A DNA stretch of 64,000 nucleotides from a candidate division KSB1 bacterium (GTDB lineage Bacteria; Zhuqueibacterota; Zhuqueibacteria; Zhuqueibacterales; Zhuqueibacteraceae), in NCBI GenBank assembly GCA_034506255.1, contig JAPDPX010000002.1, forward strand, positions 62,001-126,000, in the 5' to 3' direction. The position numbers were made by a program, and so were the translations under genes. The first letter of the stretch is position 1; each line of letters begins with the position of its first letter. The notes under the pieces are model-generated. The model was not told where the DNA came from. It searched no databases and worked only from the letters and a program-made list of their open reading frames with translations. Of this stretch, positions 17,931 to 25,697 are shown piece by piece.

Positions 17931-18671
17931 TCAAGTGACTGTCGGGGAGGTTTGCGGAGGTGCCGGCAGGAACAGTTGCCTCTCCGCTTCGGCCTCCAGC
18001 GCCAGCATGTCCTGCTCCATTTGTTGCCGCAGGGCCTCCAGTTGTTGGTCGCCGGCGGAGGCCGCGATGGCCCGCGGCTCGCCATAGAGCACGATTGTGC
18101 GGCTGAAGGGTTTGGGAATGATGAATTGATCCCAGCTTTTGAGCCGCCAGCAGGAGGAGCTGGCGAAAGTCAAGGGCAGCAGGCAGGCCCCGGCCTTTTG
18201 TGCAATGGCAATGGCGCCGGCTTTGAAATGATGGCGCGGGCCTTTCGGGCCGTCCGGCATGATGGCGCCGGCGGCGCCGCTGCGCAAGGCACGAATCATT
18301 GCGATCATCGCACGGCTGCCGCCCCGCGTGCTGGAGCCGCGCACCGTGCGGTAGCCCAGGCGATGCAGCGTCTGTGCGATCATTTCGCCGTCGCTGTGTT
18401 CGCTCACCATGCCGCACAGGTTTTCCCGGCGATGAACGAAGATGGGAATGAGAATCTTGCCATGCCACGTGCAGATGAGAAAGGGCGTGCCGCTGGCACG
18501 CAGGCGCTCGAAATGTTGCCGGCCCACCAAGCGGATGCGTGTCCAGTGACCGATCAACAGCAGCGCCAGCCACCCGAAACGGGTCGCAAGCCAAAACGTT
18601 ATGCGCCGCCAGCGGGAAAGCCGCAGCCCGCGCGGGGCAGCGCCGACGGACCGATTGTTGATCTTCAACAT
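17931..18671 (-). CDS. DUF374 lysophospholipid acyltransferase-like protein
   Basis: 246 residues. A hydrophobic N-terminus (ITFWLATRFGWLALLLIGHW) anchors it to the membrane. The DUF374 signatures are FLICTWHGKILIPIF (catalytic-type H-x3-4 region), SEHSDGEMIAQTLHRLGYRT, RGSSTRGG, and IMPDGPKGPRHHFK. Proteins of this family adjoin lpxK or kdtA in many Gram-negatives and are thought to acylate lipid A or related lipids. Spacing to lpxK is 10 bases. The C-terminal 40 residues are helical and charged. Its upstream neighbour is divergent. Confidence 0.88.
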   Translation of the reverse strand: MLKINNRSVGAAPRGLRLSRWRRITFWLATRFGWLALLLIGHWTRIRLVGRQHFERLRASGTPFLICTWHGKILIPIFVHRRENLCGMVSEHSDGEMIAQTLHRLGYRTVRGSSTRGGSRAMIAMIRALRSGAAGAIMPDGPKGPRHHFKAGAIAIAQKAGACLLPLTFASSSCWRLKSWDQFIIPKPFSRTIVLYGEPRAIAASAGDQQLEALRQQMEQDMLALEAEAERQLFLPAPPQTSPTVT

Positions 18672-18803
18672 GCTCTCAAAGAATCGTCTTGCAAAAATTG
18701 GGAAATCTCCGCACCATCCGCAGTCACGGCATTTTGATCACGCCGGCGGGGTTCACTGCCGGCCGGGTTTGCTCACCGTTGTTTGAAGCAGGGGAAGAAA
18801 ATC

Positions 18804-19169
18804 ATGCCACGCCTGCCGCTGTTTCTTCTCATCGCAATGCCCTTTCTCGTTTTTTCCTGCGCCTCGCACGGTTCCCGCACTGCTGCCGGCGCCGCCGCCA
18901 AACTGGATCCCCGCCTGCACAGCCGGCTGCAGGAGCCCGCCGCCGCAAATACCGCTGAGCTTGCAGTGCTGATCAAATTCCAGCAGCCCCTGACCCCGGC
19001 ACAGCAGATGCAACTGCAGGAGCGCGGCGTGAAACTCATCGCCCACACCGGCACCGTGGCCACCGCCACCCTGCCGCCCGCCGCCTTGCTGCCGCTCGCG
19101 GAACTTGATTTCGTCCGTTATGTCGAACCATCAAAAGAGTATCGCCTGCAACAGGAAACTGTGCATTAA
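18804..19169 (+). CDS. small lipoprotein resembling the protease propeptide next door
   Basis: 121 residues from ATG 18804, which has GGGGAAG upstream; a TTG at 18783 is less likely. It begins with a lipoprotein signal (lipobox LVFSC). The mature part contains KLDPRLHSRLQEP and then an alpha/beta segment with AVLIKFQQPLTP, GVKLIAHTGTVATATLPPAA and LAELDFVRYVEPSKEYRL. The adjacent subtilisin has KLDPRLRLLLEQP, GARVLARIGEIAVIEAPVAQ and LPNVVYLEAA in its propeptide, so the two are homologous in fold (inhibitor I9-like). It starts upstream of the protease with 23 bases between stop and next start. A role as separate inhibitor or folding aid is inferred. Confidence 0.72.
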   Translation: MPRLPLFLLIAMPFLVFSCASHGSRTAAGAAAKLDPRLHSRLQEPAAANTAELAVLIKFQQPLTPAQQMQLQERGVKLIAHTGTVATATLPPAALLPLAELDFVRYVEPSKEYRLQQETVH

Positions 19170-19192
19170 CTTTTGTCAAGGAGACTCGATTC

Positions 19193-21406
19193 ATGCGCAA
19201 ACCTCAAGAGTGGCTCTGCACCGCTGCCGTTTTCCTGCTCCCGCTCGCCCCGCTGTTTGCCGGAGACCTGCCGCGGGCGGTGGCCGCCAAGCTCGATCCC
19301 CGACTGCGTCTGTTGTTGGAGCAGCCGGAATTTCAAAAAGGCCGTCTCAGAGAAACAGGGGCGTTGTGGGCAACCGCCGCGGGGGAGTGCACCAGCGTGC
19401 TGGTCAAAACCCGTGGCACGCGTGAGGAACTGACCGCCAGCGGCGCCCGCGTTCTGGCAAGGATCGGCGAAATCGCCGTGATCGAAGCACCGGTGGCGCA
19501 GTTGGAGAAGATTGCCCGCCTGCCCAACGTTGTCTATCTGGAAGCTGCACGCGCGATGCGCTTCAGCAACGATGTGGGCGTGGTGGAGGCCGGGGGCCGG
19601 GCGGTGGCGCAGCAATTCAATCTCACCGGCCAGGGCGTGATCGTCGGTGTGATCGATTCCGGGATTGATTGGCGCCATGGTGATTTTCGCACGGCCGGGG
19701 GCCAGACCCGCATCAAATACCTGCTCGATCTCAGCCAGGGCGGCAGAGTCTACACCGAGACGGAGATCAACGCGGCACTCAGCGGCGGGACGGCGCTCTC
19801 CACGGCGGATCGCAACGGCCATGGGTCGCACGTGACCGGCAGTGCAGCCGGCAACGGGCGGGGCACCGGTGCCAATATTCCCGCGGGAACCTATGCCGGC
19901 ATGGCACCGCAGGCCGACATCATTTTTGTCAAATCAAAGAACGGCGACAACGGCAACATTTCCGACACCGATGCGGTGCGCGGCCTGAGCTTCATCGACA
20001 GTGTGGCCGGCCGCCTGGGCAAACCCTATGTCGTCAATCTGAGTTTCGGCGGTCACAGCGGGGCGCATGACGGCAGCAGTCTGCAGGAGCAGGCGATTGA
20101 TGATCTCGTGGGCGCGGGCAAGCCCGGCAAGGTGATCGTGGTGGCGGCCGGCAATGACGGCGACAACGACATTCATGCCGGCGGCGCGGTCAGCAACTCC
20201 GTCACCATCAATTTCAATGTGCCCACATTTACCGCAATCGGCGGCACGCAAAACGACTATCTCGAAATGAATGCCTGGTATCCCGGCAACGCCACGCTCA
20301 GCCTTCGGTTGACCGCACCGAACAATGCGCAATACACCGCCAACAGCGGCGTGCGTTTTGCGCAGGACACGCCCAACGGCGCCGTCATCATCGATAATGC
20401 TTCCACCGGTACCAATCCGCTCAACAACGACAAGGAAGTCCTGATTCAGATTTTCGATTTCAGCAGCAATCTGCCGGCAACGGGCACGTGGAAATTGACC
20501 ATCACCGGCAATAGCAGCCGCTACGATCTCTGGATGGTCGGCTCCAGCATGGGTGCGACGCTGACTTCCAACCTCGATACCACCCGCACCGTGACCATCC
20601 CGGCGACCGCGAAGAATGCGATCACGGTGGGCGCGTGGAACACCAAGCGCAGCTGGGTGGATTTGGACAACAACGCATTGCAGAGCCCCGGCGTGGTGCT
20701 GGGTGCCGCCGGCTCGTTTTCGGGCAGCGGGCCGACCCGCGACGGCCGCCTCAAACCGGAAATCTCTGCGCCCGGACAGATGATCGCCTCGACGCTCTCC
20801 GCGGACGCCAGCCCCAGCAGCACCTTCAGCATCTGGAAGGGCACCTCCTCGTTTCCGAATGCGTTCATCCTGCGGGATAATCGCCATGCCGTGGGCCGCG
20901 GCACCAGCTTCGCCGCGCCCCTGGTTGCTGGTGGCATCGCCCTGCTGCTGGAAAGAAACCCCAATCTCGATGCCCTGCAGCTTCGCAACGCCCTGACGGC
21001 CAGCGCACGACGCGATAACTTCACCGGCACGGTCCCGAATTACAAGTGGGGCCACGGCAAGGTCGATTTTCTCGCCGCCCTCGCCATCACCGCCGTGAGC
21101 GCATCCGCAACTGCTGCGGCACCACCGGCTGCTTTTGCCTTGCTGCCCAATTACCCCAATCCCTTCAATCCCGCCACCACGATCACCTTTCACCTGCCGG
21201 CAGCCAGCGCGGTCGATTTGGCCGTTTATGACGCCGCCGGCCGGCGTGTGCAGCGTTTGCTCACGGGTGAATTGCCCGCCGGCATTCATCGCGCCCGCTG
21301 GGAGGGCAGGGATGAACAGGGCATTGCCGTGTCCACCGGCGTGTATTTCTGCAGGCTGGTCGCGGGCAAGTGGCAGGCTTCGCAAAAACTGCTGTTGCTG
21401 CAGTAA
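19193..21406 (+). CDS. subtilisin-like serine protease with C-terminal sorting domain
   Basis: 737 residues, ATG preceded by AAGGAGACTC. Signal peptide, then an I9-like propeptide to about residue 120, then the S8 catalytic domain with D155 (GVIDSGIDW), H210 (NGHGSHVTGSA) and S572 (GRGTSFAAPLVAGG). Between His and Ser an insert of about 200 residues forms a beta-rich domain like the fold seen in fervidolysin-type or P-domain enzymes. The last 85 residues are a FlgD-like/type IX-type sorting domain beginning NYPNPFNPATTITFHLP and ending GVYFCRLVAGKWQASQK. It is expected to be secreted and attached to or released from the cell surface. Its own secretion machinery is not in this window. Confidence 0.94.
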   Translation: MRKPQEWLCTAAVFLLPLAPLFAGDLPRAVAAKLDPRLRLLLEQPEFQKGRLRETGALWATAAGECTSVLVKTRGTREELTASGARVLARIGEIAVIEAPVAQLEKIARLPNVVYLEAARAMRFSNDVGVVEAGGRAVAQQFNLTGQGVIVGVIDSGIDWRHGDFRTAGGQTRIKYLLDLSQGGRVYTETEINAALSGGTALSTADRNGHGSHVTGSAAGNGRGTGANIPAGTYAGMAPQADIIFVKSKNGDNGNISDTDAVRGLSFIDSVAGRLGKPYVVNLSFGGHSGAHDGSSLQEQAIDDLVGAGKPGKVIVVAAGNDGDNDIHAGGAVSNSVTINFNVPTFTAIGGTQNDYLEMNAWYPGNATLSLRLTAPNNAQYTANSGVRFAQDTPNGAVIIDNASTGTNPLNNDKEVLIQIFDFSSNLPATGTWKLTITGNSSRYDLWMVGSSMGATLTSNLDTTRTVTIPATAKNAITVGAWNTKRSWVDLDNNALQSPGVVLGAAGSFSGSGPTRDGRLKPEISAPGQMIASTLSADASPSSTFSIWKGTSSFPNAFILRDNRHAVGRGTSFAAPLVAGGIALLLERNPNLDALQLRNALTASARRDNFTGTVPNYKWGHGKVDFLAALAITAVSASATAAAPPAAFALLPNYPNPFNPATTITFHLPAASAVDLAVYDAAGRRVQRLLTGELPAGIHRARWEGRDEQGIAVSTGVYFCRLVAGKWQASQKLLLLQ

Positions 21407-21560
21407 CCTGTGCCGACCGCTGCGGGGTCTGCGTCAGCCCATTTCTTCAGGACGCGGCCCCGCACGGGTCGCGGCTGCGATAACGACCCGAAGCGGTGGC
21501 GCACATCGCAACGAACGCTTGCAGTGAAGCACCCGCCGCCGCGGTGCCATGTCTCCCTTC

Positions 21561-22772
21561 TCATTCCGCTAACAGGCGCAACAGCAACGCGCACAACAAT
21601 CCGCCATAATTTCCCAGCAGATAGCCGAGCACCCCCATGAGCACGCCCGCCGGCGCCATGGCTTCGTAGTAGGCAGCGGCAACGATGGGAGCGCTGGCCG
21701 GCCCGCCGATATTGGCTTGGCTGCCAATCGCCACCAAAAACATCGGCGCTCTGATCAACCGCGCACCGGCAAAGAGGACGAAAATGTGAAACAGGATCCA
21801 CACCACACCGGCGAGCAGCAACACCGGCGCGGCCAGCAAGCCGGCCAGACTGGCTTTGGCCCCGATCGAGGTGAGGAAAAGATAAAGCGCAGCATATCCC
21901 ACCTTGGAGGCGCCGGCCGCTTCAAGCTGGCGCAGCGGCGTGAAGGAAAGCAAAATGCCGGCGGTCGAGATGATGATGACCAGCCAGGTGAATTCGGTGA
22001 AAATCGAATCGATCAGCGGAAGGTTTTGCTGCCACGCCGCGTGGCTCAGGCTGTGCAGTTGGCCCGCCAGGCTGCGGCCGAGCACGGCACCGCCAAAGCC
22101 CAGGGCGAGAATCAAAAACAGATCGGGCACGGCCAGCGGGCGCTGCCGGCTCTCGTGGTAATCCTTCATGCGACGGTTGAGATCCTGTAGCACCTCCGAG
22201 CTGCCGCCCAGCAGCCGGTCGAGGGGGTGCTGGTAGTTGGCGAGAAAAAGCAGCACGCCCATCCAACTGTAGGCCACGATGGTGTCAACGACAATGATGG
22301 GGCCAATGATGCTGTTGGGTGCGCTTACCGCTTCTTTGATGGCGGCGAAATTGCCGCTGCCACCGATCCAACTGCCGGCGAGCGCAGCCATGCCCTTCCA
22401 GGTCTCGGGCGGCAGCCATTTTTCGAAAATGACATAGGCCAGCACGCCGCCGAGAATGACACCCAACGAACCGAACAGCATCATGGCCAGTGCTTGCGGA
22501 CCGACTTTCATGATGGCCGGCAGGTCGGCGGTCATCATCAAAATGAACAGGCTGAAGGGCAGCAGATAATCGCGCATCCAGTCATACAGCGGCGAGACCG
22601 CGGGCAGCAGGCCGAAGGTGGTGGCCAGCGTCGGCAGGAAGTAAACGAAGAGAATTGCCGGCACGATGCTGAAGAAACGACGCGCCCAGGGTTGCACGCT
22701 GGTCCAAAAAACCAGGGCACACAGGCCGGCACACACGGCCAGGATCGCCATCGGACTTTGCAGCAGGGGCAT
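21561..22772 (-). CDS. DUF819 family membrane protein
   Basis: 403 residues from ATG 22772, with GGAG upstream. About ten to twelve hydrophobic segments. Family blocks are visible: LPFSLFILMMTADLPAIMKV, GSWIGGSGNFAAIKEAV, and near the C-terminus AIGSQANIGGPASAPIVAAA followed by GVLMGVLGYLLGNYGG. DUF819 (YjcL-like) proteins resemble sodium/solute carriers such as GltS in the repeat layout, but no substrate is established. It begins 13 bases after the stop of the DUF2279 gene, so galT, the DUF2279 gene and this gene may be one transcript. Confidence 0.88.
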   Translation of the reverse strand: MPLLQSPMAILAVCAGLCALVFWTSVQPWARRFFSIVPAILFVYFLPTLATTFGLLPAVSPLYDWMRDYLLPFSLFILMMTADLPAIMKVGPQALAMMLFGSLGVILGGVLAYVIFEKWLPPETWKGMAALAGSWIGGSGNFAAIKEAVSAPNSIIGPIIVVDTIVAYSWMGVLLFLANYQHPLDRLLGGSSEVLQDLNRRMKDYHESRQRPLAVPDLFLILALGFGGAVLGRSLAGQLHSLSHAAWQQNLPLIDSIFTEFTWLVIIISTAGILLSFTPLRQLEAAGASKVGYAALYLFLTSIGAKASLAGLLAAPVLLLAGVVWILFHIFVLFAGARLIRAPMFLVAIGSQANIGGPASAPIVAAAYYEAMAPAGVLMGVLGYLLGNYGGLLCALLLRLLAE

Positions 22773-22785
22773 CACAGACTCCGCA

Positions 22786-23832
22786 TTAGAATTGCAGCGG
22801 TACCAAACGCAGCGCCGGTTGAAATTGCACTGCCGGCAGAGGAAGATGAATGTATGACAGCAGCAGTCGCAGCGGCAGCAGGGCGGGCGAGCGTGATTTG
22901 AGCAGCACCTCGCCGTTGACATCCAACGCCAGATAGGCCTGCAAGCGGCCGTGGCGCAGGCGGTCGGTGCCATAGCCGGCAGCGAGATGGAGCCAGCCCG
23001 GCCACACTCGCTGCGCGGCTGCGGGCAGCCACGGGCGCACTGGAAAACTCACCCAGAAAGTCATGGCATTGTAGCTTTTGATCCAGGAATCATCTTCGAT
23101 GGGGGCGAATGGGTCGTAGCTGATTTTGAAACGCAGTGCACGCAGCCCGGCCGAATGTCGCTGGGCCGTGGCCCACAAAATGCCCAGCTCATTGGCGAGA
23201 AAGTCCCCCAGGCTGAAGCCCCATTCGGCGAAGAAACCATCATAAATTTCCACTTCGAGCAGCAGCGCAGTTGCCACCACGGCACTCCAGCGTTCCGCCC
23301 CGGTCTGCGAGAATCCCACCCAACGATTGATTGCAAACAGCGATTCCGTCATGAAAACACCGGCGAGCAAATGGCAGGCTTTGTCGAGATGATAGTAGAA
23401 GCTGTCATGCCAGCCCAGGTCATACGCGCCATGGGTGCGGCGGTAGCCTTTGTAGAAATGAAAGCCGCTGCGCTGCTCCCGCCACCAGGCCTCATTGAGT
23501 TGATGATAGACGATCCAGTTTGCCGTCACCAATGCGCCGCCGGCGAGCAGCAGGCGATTTCGCGAGACGGAATGCGGCAGCGCGTGCGCCGGTGGCGGCA
23601 CACTGTCGGGGCTGTTGCGCAGCGCGCGGGGAGAGAAGGGCGCCGGCTGCAGAGTTGCCGCGGCGCGGCTGCCCGCGAAAAAGCCTGTCTGGCTGAAGCA
23701 AAATGGCAGGCGAAGGGAGGGCGGCGGGATTGCCGCGCTGTCTGGCTGCGGGGCCGCGGCGGAGGCCAGCGACAGCGCAAACAGGGCGGCCGGCATCCTC
23801 GGCCGGCGCGAATGCGAGTGGGTGCGCTTCAT
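22786..23832 (-). CDS. DUF2279 predicted periplasmic/membrane protein
   Basis: 348 residues. A signal-peptide-like start is followed by a Pro/Ala-rich linker to about residue 90. The conserved core is FYYHLDKACHLLAGVFMTE, a helix with LEVEIYDGFFAEWGFSLGDF and LANELGILWA, matching DUF2279, in which a His/Asp/Glu set sits at the membrane. The C-terminal 130 residues are beta-rich and may form part of a barrel. Function unknown. It lies 33 bases after galT in the same direction. Confidence 0.72.
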   Translation of the reverse strand: MKRTHSHSRRPRMPAALFALSLASAAAPQPDSAAIPPPSLRLPFCFSQTGFFAGSRAAATLQPAPFSPRALRNSPDSVPPPAHALPHSVSRNRLLLAGGALVTANWIVYHQLNEAWWREQRSGFHFYKGYRRTHGAYDLGWHDSFYYHLDKACHLLAGVFMTESLFAINRWVGFSQTGAERWSAVVATALLLEVEIYDGFFAEWGFSLGDFLANELGILWATAQRHSAGLRALRFKISYDPFAPIEDDSWIKSYNAMTFWVSFPVRPWLPAAAQRVWPGWLHLAAGYGTDRLRHGRLQAYLALDVNGEVLLKSRSPALLPLRLLLSYIHLPLPAVQFQPALRLVPLQF

Positions 23833-23865
23833 GGCGGGAGCGTGCGGCGAGCGGAGCGGCGGCTT

Positions 23866-24894
23866 TCAGGCAGCCACGGTGAGGCGCATGAGTTCCGCCG
23901 CTTTCTCCGGCGGCATGGGATTGACGGGAAAGCCGAACCCCATCTCGAATGAGGTGTAGCTGCGCAGGCGGGGGGTGATCTCCAGATGCCAGTGGAAATC
24001 GCGCTCCACAGTTTTCCAATAGCCCCGCTGCTTGCCGGCATTCACGTTTGGACCGGAATGAATCTCCATCACATAATTGGGATCACCCAGCAGGGTGCGC
24101 ATCTGGCCGAGCACGGCCAGCAACATTTTGGCCAGGCCGGGCATCCGGTCTTGCCCCTCGAAGAAGGTCTCATGGCGCCGCGGCAAAATCCAGGTCTCGA
24201 AAGGGGCGCGGCCGGCAAACGGGCAAAGCGCGATGAAATCACCGTTTTCGGCGACTAGGCGCTGGCTGTCTTCCAGTTCCTGGCGGATGATGTCGCAAAA
24301 CAGGCAGCGCTCTTTGAGATTGAAGAACTGCTGGGCATTGGTGAATTCCTCGCGCACCCGTTGCGGCGTGATGGGGGTGGCGAGAATGTTGCTGTGGGCG
24401 TGACGGAAGTGCGGATCATTGCCGCTGCGCAGGCTCTTGTGCAACAACACGTAGCGGAAGCGCACGTCTTTTTTGAGATCGAGAATGCGGTCTTTATAGG
24501 TGTTCAACACCTCGGTGACCGCGCTTTCGGGCAAATCCACCAGGCGGCGGTTGTGTTCCGGGGTTTCGATGATGACTTCATGAGCGCCAATGCCATCAAA
24601 CATGTCGTACAGGCCCAAACCGCGGTTGTTGAGATCCCCGTGGATTTGCAGCACCGGCATCTTTTCGGGCACGACGCGCACCCGCCAACCGGGCTCGTTG
24701 CGGTTGGACCCGGGCGACCGCACCGCGAAAATCTCGCCGGGGGTTTCGTGTTCCTGGCCCTGGCAGTAGGAGCAGGATTCGCCGGCGACGGTGCGCACCG
24801 CCTGGACATCCGGTTTCAAATCCGCCACGGTCACGCCATCTTGAATGACGATGGTCCAAATGCCGGTGACCGGGTCGCGACGCAGTTGATTCAT
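23866..24894 (-). CDS. galT: galactose-1-phosphate uridylyltransferase-like protein
   Basis: 342 residues from ATG 24894 (MNQLRRDPVTGIWTIV), chosen by the GGAGAG upstream; the frame upstream is not family-like. GalT features: zinc-type cysteines in SCSYCQG and later CLFCDII, EVIIETPEHNRRLVDL, the HIT active-site region FRHAHSNILATP, and FHWHLEITPRL near the C-terminus. GalT exchanges UMP between UDP-glucose and galactose-1-phosphate in the Leloir pathway. The usual His-x-His-x-Gln reads HAHSN, with Asn where Gln is expected, so the true reaction may be a related nucleotidyl transfer or phosphorolysis. No other galactose genes are adjacent. Confidence 0.82.
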   Translation of the reverse strand: MNQLRRDPVTGIWTIVIQDGVTVADLKPDVQAVRTVAGESCSYCQGQEHETPGEIFAVRSPGSNRNEPGWRVRVVPEKMPVLQIHGDLNNRGLGLYDMFDGIGAHEVIIETPEHNRRLVDLPESAVTEVLNTYKDRILDLKKDVRFRYVLLHKSLRSGNDPHFRHAHSNILATPITPQRVREEFTNAQQFFNLKERCLFCDIIRQELEDSQRLVAENGDFIALCPFAGRAPFETWILPRRHETFFEGQDRMPGLAKMLLAVLGQMRTLLGDPNYVMEIHSGPNVNAGKQRGYWKTVERDFHWHLEITPRLRSYTSFEMGFGFPVNPMPPEKAAELMRLTVAA

Positions 24895-25184
24895 GTGCAG
24901 CTCTCCACGGTGCTTGGGGTGCAAACGGTTGCCTGCGGGAAGTACTTGTTGCCCTGCGGGAATCCGAGCGAGGGTGGACAGCCTGCGCAGCAGTGTGAGG
25001 CAGTAGATTTGGGTTGTTGGCGGCTGTTCTTCAAGGCCGAGAATGGTAGAAAAAATTCCCCAATTAGTCAAGCGGCAAGCCTGGCCCCCCGGTGAGGCGG
25101 CCACTGCTGCGCCGCCGCAGTGCCACGGGCCACGGCGCGGCCACTTGCGACACAGTTGGCGTGGGGCAGCCGGGAGCGGGTGGC

Positions 25185-25697
25185 TCAAATCGCCAGTTGG
25201 CGCAGCACGATGCGTTCGCGCTCGCGCATGCGACGACGGCCGGCAGGATCATGATCATCGTAACCGAGCAGATGCAGAATGCCGTGGACGATCAGGCGGT
25301 GCAGCTCGTGGCGCAGCGTGGTGCGAAAACGGCGCGCATGCCGGGCCGCCACCGCCGGGCAGAGGCACAGTTGCGCCAGCCTAGTGCCGGCGGGCGTGAC
25401 CCCCAAATCGAAGGTGATAATGTCGGTTGGCGAAGGGTCTTGCAGGAACTGTTCATGCAGGCGGCAGATCATCGCCTCGTCGACGAACTGCACCTCCACT
25501 TCTGCAGCCGGCGCGCCGTGCCTCTGCCAGAGCTGCTGCAGCAGAACCAGGAGCTCGGGCTCAATAGCGCCGCGGCTTTTCGCGGCCGGGCGGATTCCCC
25601 TCAGCTTCAAGCGGCCATTCGTTGCCGTTGCTTTGCTCACCCGCGAGGGTGCCGCTTTCCGTGCTGCGGCCTGCCGGTTTGTCGCTGCTGTCTTCAC
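25185..25697 (-). CDS. ybeY: endoribonuclease YbeY (rRNA maturation factor)
   Basis: The metal site HGILHLLGYDDHDP matches the YbeY H-x3-H-x5-H motif, and VEVQFVDEAMICRLHEQFLQ and PTDIITFDL are family blocks. YbeY is a zinc-dependent RNase that processes 16S rRNA 3' ends and takes part in ribosome quality control. The longest frame begins at a GTG at 25697 and overlaps pgpH by 137 bases, adding about 30 unusual residues. A TTG at 25610 would give a protein of typical length. No ribosome-binding site settles it, so the start is uncertain. It is the last gene of the phoH-pgpH-ybeY operon. Confidence 0.9.
   Translation of the reverse strand: MKTAATNRQAAARKAAPSRVSKATATNGRLKLRGIRPAAKSRGAIEPELLVLLQQLWQRHGAPAAEVEVQFVDEAMICRLHEQFLQDPSPTDIITFDLGVTPAGTRLAQLCLCPAVAARHARRFRTTLRHELHRLIVHGILHLLGYDDHDPAGRRRMRERERIVLRQLAI

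Noticed and set aside
19934..21385. A 483-codon open frame antisense to the subtilisin
   Set aside because: The opposite strand has an intact S8 triad and sorting domain; the antisense frame has no motif.
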